A stretch of 64,000 nucleotides of DNA, taken from contig NW_026623067.1 in assembly GCF_023065955.2 (NCBI RefSeq), forward strand, positions 54,506,444 through 54,570,443. Reading direction: 5' to 3'. Below, piece after piece: positions 35,883 through 46,785 of the stretch (position 1 is its first letter; each line of letters begins with the position of its first letter). A program made the translations under genes and the position numbers. The notes beneath the pieces were generated by a model. It was not told the origin of the DNA, did no database searches, and saw only the letters and a list, made by a program, of their open reading frames with translations. The DNA comes from Ursus arctos (lineage: Eukaryota; Chordata; Mammalia; Carnivora; Ursidae).

Positions 35883-37073
35883 CAGTAAGTGGAAGAGAGA
35901 AAGGAATTGATAATTAGAGGAGGAGATTAGGTAAAAGGAAGGCCTCTTTTTGCAGCCACAATTCTGGACCTACTTTTCTTTTAAAATCTGGAACATGGAT
36001 ATGTTAGACCAAATGATGTTCTGCGTGCTTGCTCATTTATTTTCTTGCTTACTTGTTTGTGTGCATAATGAAAGCAAAAAAACCCACAAAAAACAAAAAG
36101 AAAAAACACCCACAGAGCTGCAGAATTCTCTGTGACTCAGTCTTTCTTGTTTTGTGCCCTTGTCCCCTCTTGGGTCTTCTGGGGTTAGAACCTAGAATGC
36201 CACAGGTGTTTAACATTTAGTTGCAGATATGCCAGCCACTCCTGTAACCCCTGATACTACAGTAATCCGATAGCTTTCTCTCTCTCAATTTTTGTTTTTA
36301 AACAGTTATCAAGAGGATATACAAACTCTTGTAAGACCCTGCACACCACAGAACTGGGACAGATGGATGATTTTCTCATCCAAGTGTGTGGACACCATGT
36401 GTGAACCCTCTGGCAGTGGTACTTGTGTGCAGGGTAGGGATGGGTCTGGAACAGTCTCAGTGAAGTCCCTTCATGTCACCAGCCTGGGGGCCTCTTGACA
36501 CCCACCATGTTGGAGCAGAGTTGGATGGAGCTTGCAGGATTTGTGCAGGTGGGACAGAACAAAAGGACAGAATGAGCTGATCAGCTTTGAACGTCTAGGC
36601 CGCTAAATCAGGATTAACCGTTTTTGGCTTTAGTGCTGATGAGATTCAGAGAGCTCTGCATGTTGTCCAGCTCATAAGCAGACTTTCTGCTAAATAAGAT
36701 TTGAGTCATGAATAGTAGCCTAGATATGCACCACTAGTTAAAAAGTAATAATGCCCCTGAATTGAAATCTGTATGTTAATTTCAAATTCTGTTTGAATTA
36801 ATTGGACTGATATTAGGGGAATAAAAACCTTTGTCAATTTGTTTCAAGCTTTGCCTTAATGGGAAAGGCAAAACACCGCAGACATTTTTCCCACCCTCAT
36901 TTTTCAGTGTTATCTGTGGAGGATGTCCTCTTTCTTCCCACAAAATAATTAAGTACTTGATGCCACTTGATTGTGCATTGTGGAATATGCAGCAAGTGCC
37001 TAAAAGTATGTACCCAGATCAAGTCTCTAATTCTACTAAACGGCTAAGGATGAATCCACTTTAGGAAATGTAA
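35883..37073. other. unassigned, with a candidate conserved core
   Basis: No repeat is recognised. At 36,590-36,835 the sequence is non-repetitive and rich in TAAT/ATTA cores ('ctgtatgttaatttcaaa', 'tttgaattaattggactg', 'aaagtaataatgcccctg'), which is a texture seen in developmental enhancers. The A-rich run at 36,075-36,110 is simple sequence. Confidence 0.3.
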
Positions 37074-37074
37074 T

Positions 37075-37262
37075 ATTTGTAAAGCTTTACTAAATGCCAG
37101 GCACTTTTCTTTTCTTTGTAAACCTTTTTACTTCTTCAAACATCCCATGTTCCAATGAGGACTCTGCCATACAGAGATGTTAGGTAACTTGCCTAGGGCA
37201 GGTGGCAGAGCCAACATTTAGAATCACACGTTGTGACTTGAAATCCAGTGCTCTCTTCCCCC
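37075..37262 (-). mobile_element. MIR SINE, left arm of an inverted pair
   Basis: 'ctaaatgccaggcacttttc', 'aggtaacttgcctagggcag' and 'gtggcagagccaacatttag', then 'gaaatccagtgctctcttcc', are MIR in reverse. A plus-strand MIR follows about 50 bp to the right. Confidence 0.75.
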
Positions 37263-37307
37263 CATATGTTAGTGGATTTACTGTGGAGTCTCTGCAGGAA
37301 AGGGTGA

Positions 37308-37545
37308 GATGCCAAGGGCTCTGGAAGCAGAAAAACGCACAATCAGTAGGCATCTCTGTGACTACTCTGGTTGTGTGACCCTTGGAAGCCTTTTAATCTC
37401 TCTCTCTGTCTCTTTTTCCTTATCTTTAACATGGTGAGAATTTTTAACACACTGAGCTGTTTTAGTGATTACTGACGTGTAGTACTGAGACAGTGTGGGT
37501 AAAACCTTTAGCCCATTGCCTGGTTCACAGTTTGCTCTCCTTCCC
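37308..37545 (+). mobile_element. MIR SINE, right arm of an inverted pair
   Basis: 'caagggctctggaagcagaa', 'gactactctggttgtgtgac', 'ccttatctttaacatggtga' and 'cctttagcccattgcctggt' are MIR in forward order, nearly full length. Confidence 0.75.
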
Positions 37546-39052
37546 TGGCACTGGTTCCCAGCTCTTATTTGTTGTTTAAAACGGTCGTTCCCTGTTTTAA
37601 AGTCAGGCCATTGGTTGTTGGCAGAGCAAGTTATGGGGGATAGATGTTTAAAATTATCACCCTTTTTGAAGTATGTTTCAAACCTCCTCATGTTTTACCA
37701 TATCTCCTCTTGTTGTGGAGGAGTGTATTAACAAGGAAGGTTACATTAGAAAAGAGAAATAAAGTTGATTCTGGGCTGGTGGAACCCTGATCAGTACCCA
37801 CTAACGGTAGGGCCCTGGGACTGACGTAGTTGCCTTGTACCGTATCGCCATCTGAACTCCCCTAAGCTTGCTCAGTTAGTTATGGATTCTTTTTGTTCCA
37901 GTGCTTCTGCAGATCTCACTAGATCAGACCAGAAATTTTGGGTCAAAGTTAAGAACCCTGTAGTGCTAGGATTTGGATATTTGGTGAGCAAAGATGTGGG
38001 ATGAGATTTCAAGGATAACTTAGAAGGCTTGTCTCCACTTCTCATGACCCCGTGCCCTGTGCTGTGAGTTGTGCTATCAGAGAAAAATGCTCTGTCACGA
38101 AGGGCTTGGAGTCTTTCACTCCTTGGAGGGGCCCTAGATGGACCCATCATATTCCTATCTGTAGAAAAGAAGGGTACAGCCAATTTTCAAGCCATGTATA
38201 AATACCATATGAGCTAATTCGAGTATTTAACAACTGTGCATATTAGTCGTTCCAGCATTAGACTCATTCCATACTAAGGCATCCATCTATCAGCAGAGTT
38301 GGCGAGTGCATCATCTGATCCATACCTTTTCCTCTCATTCTTGTTAACGTTATTCTTAATTTTTCTCCAGCTTTGCCTTCTTTTGACTATTTCAGCTACC
38401 TATTGTCCTAGGATAGGCTGCAACTTTCATTTCCTGCATAGTTGTTCCTTTTTATTTATATAATCCCTTATATAGATGGCTATGCAATACAGGTTGTTTG
38501 TAGAAAGAAAACTTGCGAATATATAACCGAACCATTTCCTGGCTTTGTAATATTGCCATTTGGCCTTAGGAGCGAAACATGTTTATAGTGTCCTTAGTCC
38601 TCTGAATCAAACCATAGGATTTTCATCACTGTCAATGCTGCCCAATTGTAAATGGAGAAAGAAAATACCAGAATATGTTCATTTGATTACATAAACATTG
38701 GGCTCTAGCCATATCACACACATACCATCGTGTGAAATATATCACACACAGAGTCTCAGGCCTTCGTAACCTGAGGATTTATTCTGTCCGCTTTATTCAT
38801 CTTTGTTTTATTGCTTGGAGGTTGGTGACTGTGTATAGATTACTGTGAAAATGCCCATTAGCACCTAGAGAATCTGAGAAATGTCTTGGGCAGGTATAGG
38901 CAGCTGATGCTGATTTAGGTTAACAGCCTCTTTGTGTCAGTGCCCACATTCTAGAGCTGATTGAGAGTAAGATTGTTCCATCACGCAGAACTTATCATTT
39001 ATGTGCACATTATATTTTGTGTAAGGATATATGAACCTGGACAGAGATGTCA
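37546..39052. other. unassigned non-coding stretch
   Basis: No repeat or gene is recognised. The minus-strand frame of 103 codons at 37,872-38,183 has no domain. A short near-repeat of 'tatcacacaca' words lies at 38,713-38,752. Confidence 0.4.
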
Positions 39053-39062
39053 CACAGTCTAC

Positions 39063-39480
39063 TTTTTTTTTTTTTTTAGAGATTTATTTATTTGAGAGAG
39101 ACAGAGCACGTGCACGTGGGAGGTGGGGAGGAGCAGAGGGAGAGGAAAAGAGAGAAACCGGGGCGCCTGGGTGGTTCAGTCAGTTAAGCGTCTGTGTTTG
39201 GTCAGGACGTGATCCTAGGTTCCTGGGATTGAGCCCCACATCATGCTCCTTGCTCAGGGGGTTCCTGCTTCTCCCTCTGCCTGCTGCTCCCCCTGCTTGT
39301 GCTCTCTCTGTCAATAAATAAATAAAATGCTAAAAAAAAAAAAAAAGGAAAAGAGAGAAACCTAAGCAGACTGTGCTGAGAACAGAGCCCCACAGGGGGC
39401 TCAATCTCATGACCCTCAGATCACGACTTGAGCCGAAACCAGGAGTCACCGCTTAACTGACTATACCACTCAGGAGCTCC
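39063..39480 (-). mobile_element. Can-SINE, interrupted by another Can-SINE
   Basis: Read on the minus strand it starts 'ggagctcctgagtgg' (near 39,480), has tRNA-derived text through 'aagtcgtgatctgag', a pyrimidine-rich middle, and a tail AAATAAATAAATC plus poly-A (the T run at 39,063-39,077). Positions 39,160-39,362 are the later insertion and its duplicated target. Imperfect flanks 'cacagtctac' (39,053-39,062) and 'cacagtcagc' (39,481-39,490) are its own target duplication. Confidence 0.85.
39160..39346 (+). mobile_element. Can-SINE inserted into a Can-SINE
   Basis: Begins 'ggggcgcctgggtggttcag', with tRNA-like A-box and B-box regions ('ggttcagtcagttaag', 'gggattgagcccc'), a CT-rich middle, 'caataaataaataaaat' and a poly-A run ending at 39,346. 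A perfect 16-base target-site duplication, ggaaaagagagaaacc, flanks it at 39,144-39,159 and 39,347-39,362. It has no protein product. The family is Pol III transcribed and mobilised in trans by L1 machinery. Confidence 0.95.
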
Positions 39481-39684
39481 CACAGTCAGCTTTTAACATT
39501 GATTTTCACAGGTGGCCAGTATGGGAATGATTGTTGAACTTTTTACACCTAAAATTTTATATTGTTTGATTTGTTACATCAGACATAGTACTTTTTTAAA
39601 AATCCAATAAAATGAAACCAAAGCAAAATATGATGTTGTAAGGAAGAAGTTATAAACTAAGTCAGTGCTTAAAATTAAATATTC

Positions 39685-39850
39685 ATTAAAATTTAATGTG
39701 CATTTAATGTGTAATTCACCTGTGGATCTTGTGAAAATGCATTCTGATTCACTGGGTTTTGGGTGGAGCCTGCGTTGCTGCAGTTCTAGTAAGATCCAGG
39801 TGATATTAATGCCATGCACCAGTCCACGGGTCACATTTAGAAGAGCAAGG
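39685..39850 (+). mobile_element. MER5-type hAT element
   Basis: 'cacctgtggatcttgtgaaa', 'gcattctgattcactgggtt' and 'gatccaggtgatattaatgc' follow the MER5 order. Both ends are worn. Confidence 0.6.
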
Positions 39851-39893
39851 ACTTGGTCCTCATTATGAAAAACAAGAAGGAAATAGTGTTATT

Positions 39894-40113
39894 ATTTATT
39901 TATTTATTTATTTTTATTTTTTTAAAGATTTTATTTATTTATTTGACAGAGATAGAGACAGCCAGCGAGAGAGAGAACACAAGTAGGGGGAGTGGGAGAG
40001 GAAGAAGCAGGCTCATAGCAGAGGAGCCTGATGTGGGGCTCGATCCCATAACGCCGAGATCACGCCCTGAGCCGAAGGCAGACGCTTAACCGCTGTGCCA
40101 CCCAGGTGCCCCA
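39894..40113 (-). mobile_element. Can-SINE, well preserved
   Basis: On the minus strand: 'ggggcacctgggtggcacag' start (near 40,112), 'cggcgttatgggatcgagcc', a CT-rich middle, AAATAAATAAAATC and an AAAT-rich tail (39,894-39,925 on the plus strand). A perfect 13-base duplication aaatagtgttatt flanks it (39,881-39,893 and 40,114-40,126). The 'gacagccagcgagagaga' segment on the plus strand is a variant I associate with bears and seals rather than dogs. Confidence 0.93.
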
Positions 40114-40126
40114 AAATAGTGTTATT

Positions 40127-41699
40127 TTTTAGTTCTACATCAGTTCCTCCTACAAAAAGAGGGAGGTTTCTAGTAATTTCTCAAGTCCAAATTAATTTTA
40201 AAATACTTCTTCAGACTGGAGAAACAGCTTATGGGGCAGTTGGTTCCTGGAGTGCAGTGCTTGCACAGAGTAGGTATCCCATATAAGCAATTATATTGGA
40301 ATTAGTCAAGGATGCATTTCCTCTAAAAGCATTTGCTTTAGAAGAATTCATTGTGACCTGTGTCCTCAAAGAATTTATGTTCGTGTTGTAGAAATAAGAC
40401 TTCAAAGTCCTTTGTGCCTGGTAGAAAGTAGTGCTGTTTGCAGGAAAGTGGGAAGCAGGACGGCTTGAAGGCAAGTATAAGGTAAATAAAAGGGGCACGC
40501 AAAGAGGCATCCCGGTGGGAGGCTGAACTTGGACTAGCTTACAGACCCAGAAGGGTTGGGTGGTGCAGAGAGTAAAGGTTGCCTCTTTAGATGCAGTTGT
40601 TTCTAGAAGCTGACTCGGGTGCTTGAGAGAAGCTGAGAGTTAACTAGCTTCAGGTTTCATGCAGCCTAAGTGAGATTAGCCAGTGATTAGCTAGGAATTG
40701 CTGACCAGGATCAGTTCTGTCCAGCAAAATCTCATTCTCCTCATCACATTCTCATATTCAATTACTCTGACTAAAATAAGTATTTGAGTTGTGTCTGCCA
40801 GATGGTCAGCTTCCTTTGCTCTAGAAGAGCTGTTCATTAAAGTGGATTAGGGGGGAGAAATACTTGGTAGGAAACATATAAATAAATGAATTACTTATTA
40901 TATCTTTGTGCTCTTATTTGAAGATTCAATATGGGAAATGGAAAAAGACAGAAATACTGTTCAGGTCAAATACATGGTATTCTGCAAGCAGATTAGATAG
41001 ACAGTGGGCCAGACTGTCTGCATCTTTGGATTTCACACAGCAGGCATGACTTACAGCATGTTAAGTTTGTGACTTACTTGGAATAAAGACTTGCTGGTAG
41101 TATTTTATCCATTGTCATTATTCACACGTGCAGCTTTTTATAAATATTATCATTCTCGTGTGATTTTACAGTGTGTTTTTGTTTGCACATGACTTTTCAT
41201 TTAGGAACCCATTGTTTTTCCAGCAGGAGACAAAATGTAATTTGTATGAAATCCGGTGAGATGAAAGGACTCCTATAGTGGAAACTGGATTTAAAGCAGT
41301 TTTGCAGAATTACGTTCATGGTATTAGGTTCAGGCTACTCACATTACCATATGTAATTGAAATATAGCTAGTTGTCCAACATAGAAGAAATGAATTTTCC
41401 ACATTTCCAATTAGCTGAGATGAATTGGTGAGTTTCATTCAACAACCCATTCAGGTCTGTGACCTATGACAGTAGGAACAGAAAAGCGTCGATATATGAT
41501 CAGTATTTGTGAATTAATGCTAACCTTACTAAATTAGTGAATTCAGAGTTATCTGAATTTTCTTTAAGTAAAGAATTTTGGTTAACCATATTTAATGATT
41601 CTATTATTCGGACTTAACCACTTGCGTTAAAGATAGTTGTGGAGTTTTGGAGTGCAGAGGGATGAGATTGAGGATGGAGGAACAGACCCCAGGAAAAGC
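40127..41699. other. unassigned non-coding stretch
   Basis: No repeat is clearly recognised. AT-rich and single-copy in appearance, with a non-repetitive block at 41,330-41,620 containing several AATTAG/TTAAT words. Frames are under 95 codons. Confidence 0.4.
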
Positions 41700-41711
41700 A
41701 GAACTGTCCAG

Positions 41712-42005
41712 AGGCTAAGGGTTCAGATCTGGAGACAGAATTTAGTTCCACGTTCAGACCCCAGTTCTTCGATTACCATCTCTGTGATATTGGGTGAGTT
41801 GCTTCACTGAATTTCTTCATCGTTTAAATGATAATCTAACATCTAACAATTTCAGAACAGTTACTAGGTGTGAGATAAGCTTCACAAGGATTGCTTCATT
41901 TAATTATTACCAGTAGGGGCAGCTTCACAGAGGTGTGGGGGTGGAGGGTAAATGAAACAGTGCATACGAAGTCTCCAGAAGTGGCAGTGGTAGCTGATGA
42001 TGGTC
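41712..42005 (+). mobile_element. MIR split by a second, inverted MIR fragment
   Basis: Forward MIR text at 41,712-41,845 ('gaccccagttcttcgattac', 'gatattgggtgagttgcttc') stops. Reverse MIR text follows at about 41,850-41,935 ('agttactaggtgtgagataa', 'gcttcatttaattattacca'). A forward MIR tail resumes at about 41,948-42,005 ('gtaaatgaaacagtgcatac'). The reading is by eye and the edges are uncertain. Confidence 0.5.
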
Positions 42006-42506
42006 CTGATTTCTATGGCTCTTTTCATCATCGTCTTCACCGCTACCTAGAATGAAGTCTACCTGTAAAGGCAGTGGGTTCTCACTTGGCTTCTCATCAA
42101 GCAGAGTTCATTGCTGGCTGTGTTTATCAAAGCTAGCAGTTTGTAAAGTGCCGACTGAGAGGCTCTTAGGTCTGTACCGACGTAAATTATGCTTTTCATT
42201 TTTAGAGATAACTTAGAACTCAATGCCTCGTAAACTTATTTGTATAATCGCTTTGTCCAGAACCTTCCCCAAACATCCACAGATTTGTTATACATTTTGA
42301 GTCCTGAAGTAATGATTGTTCAACAGTTACTTAGCAAGAATGACGCCTATCTTCAAATGAATAAACATTCATTGGTAATAATAAAGCTCCCTCGAGCTGA
42401 TAGAGCATTAGTTTATGACCATTAACCCCCATGTACAGTCTAGTTCCCTAAAATAAGAAGACTGTTCTGATGGTACTAAATAAAAATTAACATAATCCTT
42501 ACATTC

Positions 42507-42800
42507 ATTTCACAAATATTTACTAGTGCCTCTGTATGGCAGGCACTGTTGTAGGTTTTGGAGATATAGCAGGGAATGCCACAGACAAAAATATCTGTAC
42601 TCCAGAATTCACATTCTAGTTCAGAAGACGCATATGCAGACTGGTAGCAAATACATACATATGTACATAGATATGTACAGACATATGTGTAGTGTCTGTG
42701 TGTGTGTGTGTATGTATGAGTATGAGAGAAGAGGAGAGCAGAGCTAGAATAAAAGGGCTAGGATTAAAGTTTTAATCAGGGTCTGAGGGATGACCACTCT
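42507..42800 (-). mobile_element. L2 3' end
   Basis: 'tttcacaaatatttactagt', 'atggcaggcactgttgtagg', 'ttttggagatatagcaggga' and 'ccagaattcacattctagtt' are the L2 3' end in reverse. A TG microsatellite (42,697-42,712) has grown inside it. Confidence 0.75.
42697..42712. repeat. (TG)n microsatellite
   Basis: Short TG run inside the L2 fragment, next to related TATG words. Confidence 0.9.
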
Positions 42801-42849
42801 GAGGGGGTGCATTTGCACATAGATAAACTCAATAATGCAGATTGTTAGA

Positions 42850-42970
42850 GACACAGCTTTTGCTCTTTGTCATGATAAATGACACCCATGGTGTGTTTTG
42901 GGTTCCCTGAAATATTTACTGCTCGCTCTGTTTGCTAATGCATTAATACCGTGTGAATGGGAGTTAGCCA
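42850..42970. promoter_or_regulatory. candidate conserved non-coding element
   Basis: Non-repetitive text with 'tcatgataaatgacaccc', 'gaaatatttactgctcgc' and 'tgctaatgcattaatacc', rich in homeodomain/POU-like words. Hypothesis only. Confidence 0.18.
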
Positions 42971-43658
42971 GGATGAATGACCCACAAGGGGTAGATGACA
43001 GAGTCCCTCGTGGGACGTGTATCTCTAACTCAGCAGCAGTGGCAGGCAGCCAGAAGGGACAGTGCTAAAGGGGACTGAGGGTGCTTTGGCTAAGCCAGCA
43101 CATGCTAAAAATTGCAATCATCTAGGAAGGATGCTTTTTCAGTTTTATATCTGCCCTGCTTCCTTCCAAACCATATTAGGTTTTCTCCAGGGCTCCTTTC
43201 TCCCAACTTCTTAGACTTACCTGCTCCAAAAGGCCCTGGCTCATCTGCCAGATGGGGCCCTTGACCTTTCTTGAACTGAGAAAGGTGGTGGGACAGAAAT
43301 GGCCAATGACCTGTGTCTGGCATTGTGAGCATACACCCTACGTCCTTAGGAATTAACCCACGGTTGCCAGCTGTGGTTAAATTACATGTTCATTCTACTT
43401 TTTAATGTCCCATCTTAGTAAGCATTTTACCTTTGTTTTGCCATATCACATTTTGGGGTTTTTGAAAACAGAAGAACAGTTAACAACTGGTAGATGTTCT
43501 GTCTTCGTTTCAGGAAAAAAAGACTCATAATTCCTGACAAATATATTTATATATATTTCGAGTTTAGTTCTTTTAATTGTAGATAAAGAAAGTCCTGAAG
43601 ATAAAGTAAACCTATATAGGATAGGGAAAGGGATGGAAGGAAGGGCTATGGCTTTTTT
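42971..43658. other. unassigned non-coding stretch
   Basis: Nothing is recognised. A 75-codon minus-strand frame at 43,105-43,332 has no domain. Confidence 0.4.
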
Positions 43659-44191
43659 GAGGGATCTTTGAGCACAGCGGTCAAGAAAAATTCTTGAGAC
43701 GTTTCATGGTACAGAAAGGTATTTTTATTACAGCACAGGGACAGGACCCATGGATAGAGCGAGCTGCATTGTGATTGGAGGGAGTGACTGATTACATAGG
43801 GTTTTCCATCCTATGGAGGTGAAGGTGATGTTAGGGCGCTAGGAAATTGAGTCTATAGGCTCCTGGAGGTCTGACGATGATTAAGATTGTGTTTTTCTTA
43901 TAAATCATTAAGACCGTAGGGGAGTTTCATGTCCTGCATGACTGTGATCTTAATGAGTCGGTCATTTGTTTCTCTGCTGCCTTTGTTTTTAGGCAGTCAC
44001 AAGGGCCTGAGGAATGTTGTACACACCCTACCTTAAGAGGGGGGTGCAAGAGGGGGTGCGGGTCAGCTCTGGCTCACCCTCGGCTTGCCTTTTGCTCTCT
44101 CTTCAGCTTCCATTCTTCCCTCTTCTGCTGTGAGCTATGTGGGAAGTTACCCTATGGAAGACTCTGGGTCTTTCCTGTTGCTGACCTAACA
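43659..44191 (-). mobile_element. probable solo LTR with AATAAA
   Basis: On the minus strand it would start TGTTAGGTCAGC (from 44,191), is moderately GC-rich in its first half, and carries AATAAA at 43,729-43,724 followed by T-rich text, the usual U3-R-U5 plan. No matching 5 bp flanks are evident and the left boundary is approximate. The family is unknown to me and could be a carnivore-specific LTR. Confidence 0.45.
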
Positions 44192-44550
44192 GTCTCAAGG
44201 GGTTAAAGCCTTTTATACACACACACATACCCCAAACCAGACCACTTAGTAAGCCTTTTAAATATGGAATTAATTTTAGAATCTCTTCAACATTTTCTTA
44301 CATGGAAAAACTAATATTTCTAGGACAGGAAAATGATTGGTGTGGAAAGCCTCATATTTGGGTTCAGCCACTTATCTTCTGAATGCTAGAAACCTATAAA
44401 AGATGGTGAAAACTAAAAAAAAAAAATCCCTTTTTACTCATTTCAAAAATATTTTAGGTTTTTTTTTTTTTTTGAAACTTACACTTACCCTGATATTACT
44501 TTCAAATTTCATTTTGCAGTTGGTTCCTCTTGTGGCACATTTTTTTCATT
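44192..44550. other. simple A and T runs, otherwise unassigned
   Basis: Contains an A run near 44,416-44,426 and a T run near 44,459-44,473. No gene or named repeat. Confidence 0.45.
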
Positions 44551-44567
44551 TTGTCTCCTTCATTTTT

Positions 44568-44761
44568 ATTTAATTTAATTAATTTATTTTTAAGATTTTA
44601 TTTATTTATTTGAGAGACAGCATGAGAGCAGGGTGAGGGGCAGAGGGAGAAGAAGACCCCCCACAGAGCAGGGAGCCTGATGCGGGACTCGATCCCAGGA
44701 TCTCAGGATCATGACCTGAGCCGAAGGCAGATGCTTAATCGACTGAGCCACCCAGGTGCCC
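44568..44761 (-). mobile_element. Can-SINE
   Basis: T-rich left edge and 'aagattttatttatttattt', then a purine-rich middle, 'gcgggactcgatcccaggat', 'catgacctgagccgaaggca' and 'gactgagccacccaggtgcc'. Flanked by 'ttgtctccttcattttt' (44,551-44,567) and 'ttgtctcctttattttt' (44,762-44,778), a 17-base duplication with one mismatch. Confidence 0.95.
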
Positions 44762-44974
44762 TTGTCTCCTTTATTTTTGAAGTTCTACTTGTAGAGTCTG
44801 TTTGCAGCTGCTTTTTAATACAGAATGATGGGCTTTAAGCATTTTTATCTGTATTGAGAAGAATAAATGAGCCTATACTTCTTTGATGAGGGAACTTTTA
44901 TGTCCAGTTGACTTCCATTTGCTGCCCATTAAAGTCATGGGTTTCCTCAGGCGCATGAGAAGGAAACTTTTGTT

Positions 44975-45480
44975 CTCTTTCCTCTTCATTCCTGCCCTCA
45001 CACTTCTTATCCATCCTCGATGCAAGCATCACATTTACGTAGATGACTTAAGTAACTCCTTCTCCGGGCTTGACTTCTCTCCTAAGCTCCAGTTTCATTT
45101 CGCTCTCTTCTTGATGACTTCATGGTCTGAGCCATATTCCACTTGAGTGCACCTAAAACCATGCTCATCTTTCTCAGAAGCCCCACTCTAGGTTTCCCTG
45201 TTTCCTTTATGTGCCCCCAGTCTCACTGCAGCTGAAAACTTCCATCTGCCTTTGTTTTCCTTCCCCTCCCATCCCTGACATACATGGCAGTCATTTGGGG
45301 CCCCATGCCATTGACACTTCCGTTCTACATCCTTCCCCTTGTCTGATTTTTGTGTCCCACCACCAGCACCCCAAATGTTGACCCCATTCTCCTCATGCCC
45401 AGATTAGAGCAAAGACTGTTTGACTCATCTCCTCTTTTGCCCCCAGTCACCTCCCTGGTCTCATTTCCCGTCTGGTTAAT
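44975..45480 (+). mobile_element. L2 block
   Basis: 'catttacgtagatgacttaa', 'gacttctctcctaagctcca' and 'cctaaaaccatgctcatctt' follow diverged L2 coding text. The 87-codon and 114-codon frames here are repeat-derived or chance. Confidence 0.5.
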
Positions 45481-46785
45481 ATGTACATTAAGGATGGGAC
45501 TCTACCATAGGGCTCTTGTATCCCCAGAAGAGACATCATCAGAACGCAGCATTCAAATTTTGTTTTTCAGAGACCAAAAGGTCATTTCTGATATTTGCCA
45601 TATGTCTCTGGTTAGAAATTTGAAACTCAACATTGTGCAGACTTCTGGAAGTAATGTTATGCAGATATGTTTATTTTCTGTAATTATTAGTTGACTAGGA
45701 GGATTTCTAAGATTTCTCTCAACTTGTAAATTTCTCAGGTCTAAATTTCCATGATAATGGTACTGTAAGCAGATCCGTTACATGTGCAGCACAGTGTGGG
45801 AAAATCTATAATTTAGGGTTCTAAGACACATTACTATTTAAAAAGTACTTATTTAAATTGAGTAAGAACATCATTTTCTCTTAGTTTTTCAAGTTAGTTA
45901 AAATTAAAGATTTTAAATTTACAGTTGTACATTATCCTGGAAAGACAAAAAATAGATTTATGAAATAACTATTTTAAGCAAATATTTAAACTCAAAAAGA
46001 AATAATCCAGTCTGCCAAATGGTCTTTTAAAGAAACCAGAGCAGGAATGCCTGAAGTTAACCAACAGTAGGTCTTAGTCATCGTAGGATGCAAATCATTT
46101 ATTCTGAGGAAAGAATCATAATTTATTTAACCTTTCTTTTTTCAGTGTGAAAAATTTGGGAGCATAACACATGTATCTTTTAAAATGTTTGCCTAGAAAT
46201 ATGATACCAGCGCTTTGGATGGAAAACAGTACATTTTTCCTATGCCACAGTTATAGATGGACTTAGGTTTAAAACATTATTTTATTCAATAGCAAATAAT
46301 GACAACAATAACAAAACAACAAAATCCATCATCACTATCACAAAACCAACAAACAAGAAACCCTGTACCTTTCGTCCACTAACTTAAATCCGGTGTTTTC
46401 TAGTGCCGCCTGACTGGGAAAGGGAAGTCAATGCGGTCATATTTCTTAACTGACTTCTTTTCTCTATCCGACTCTTGTATGCACATATTACCCATTGTGA
46501 AAGGAGCCCTGAGAATGCTACTGGACCTACATCTCCAAAGATGATTCATTATTTATTTTTGCACTCTGTGGAAATTTTAATTGCCTCTTCTCTGCAGTAT
46601 GTCTGAATGCTCATTGGACTGTAGCTTGCTCCAAGAAGGTGAATTCCTTTGTCTTTATGGTGGGTATCACACATGGCCCTTTGAATCATGTAATTGAGCC
46701 AATCTTCAAGAAATCCAGACCATCTTAGTGGCCTGATTTTACATTCAAAACCAGAGGAATCATGTGGTACAGTGATTCTCTGTCC
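45481..46785. other. unassigned non-coding stretch
   Basis: AT-rich with an AAC-rich run (46,303-46,365). The 108-codon minus-strand frame at 46,549-46,875 overlaps L2 at its right end. Nothing else is recognised. Confidence 0.4.

Noticed and set aside
39160..39240. tRNA-like A and B boxes
   Set aside because: These belong to the tRNA-derived head of a Can-SINE, not to a functional tRNA gene. No cloverleaf or anticodon arm is preserved.
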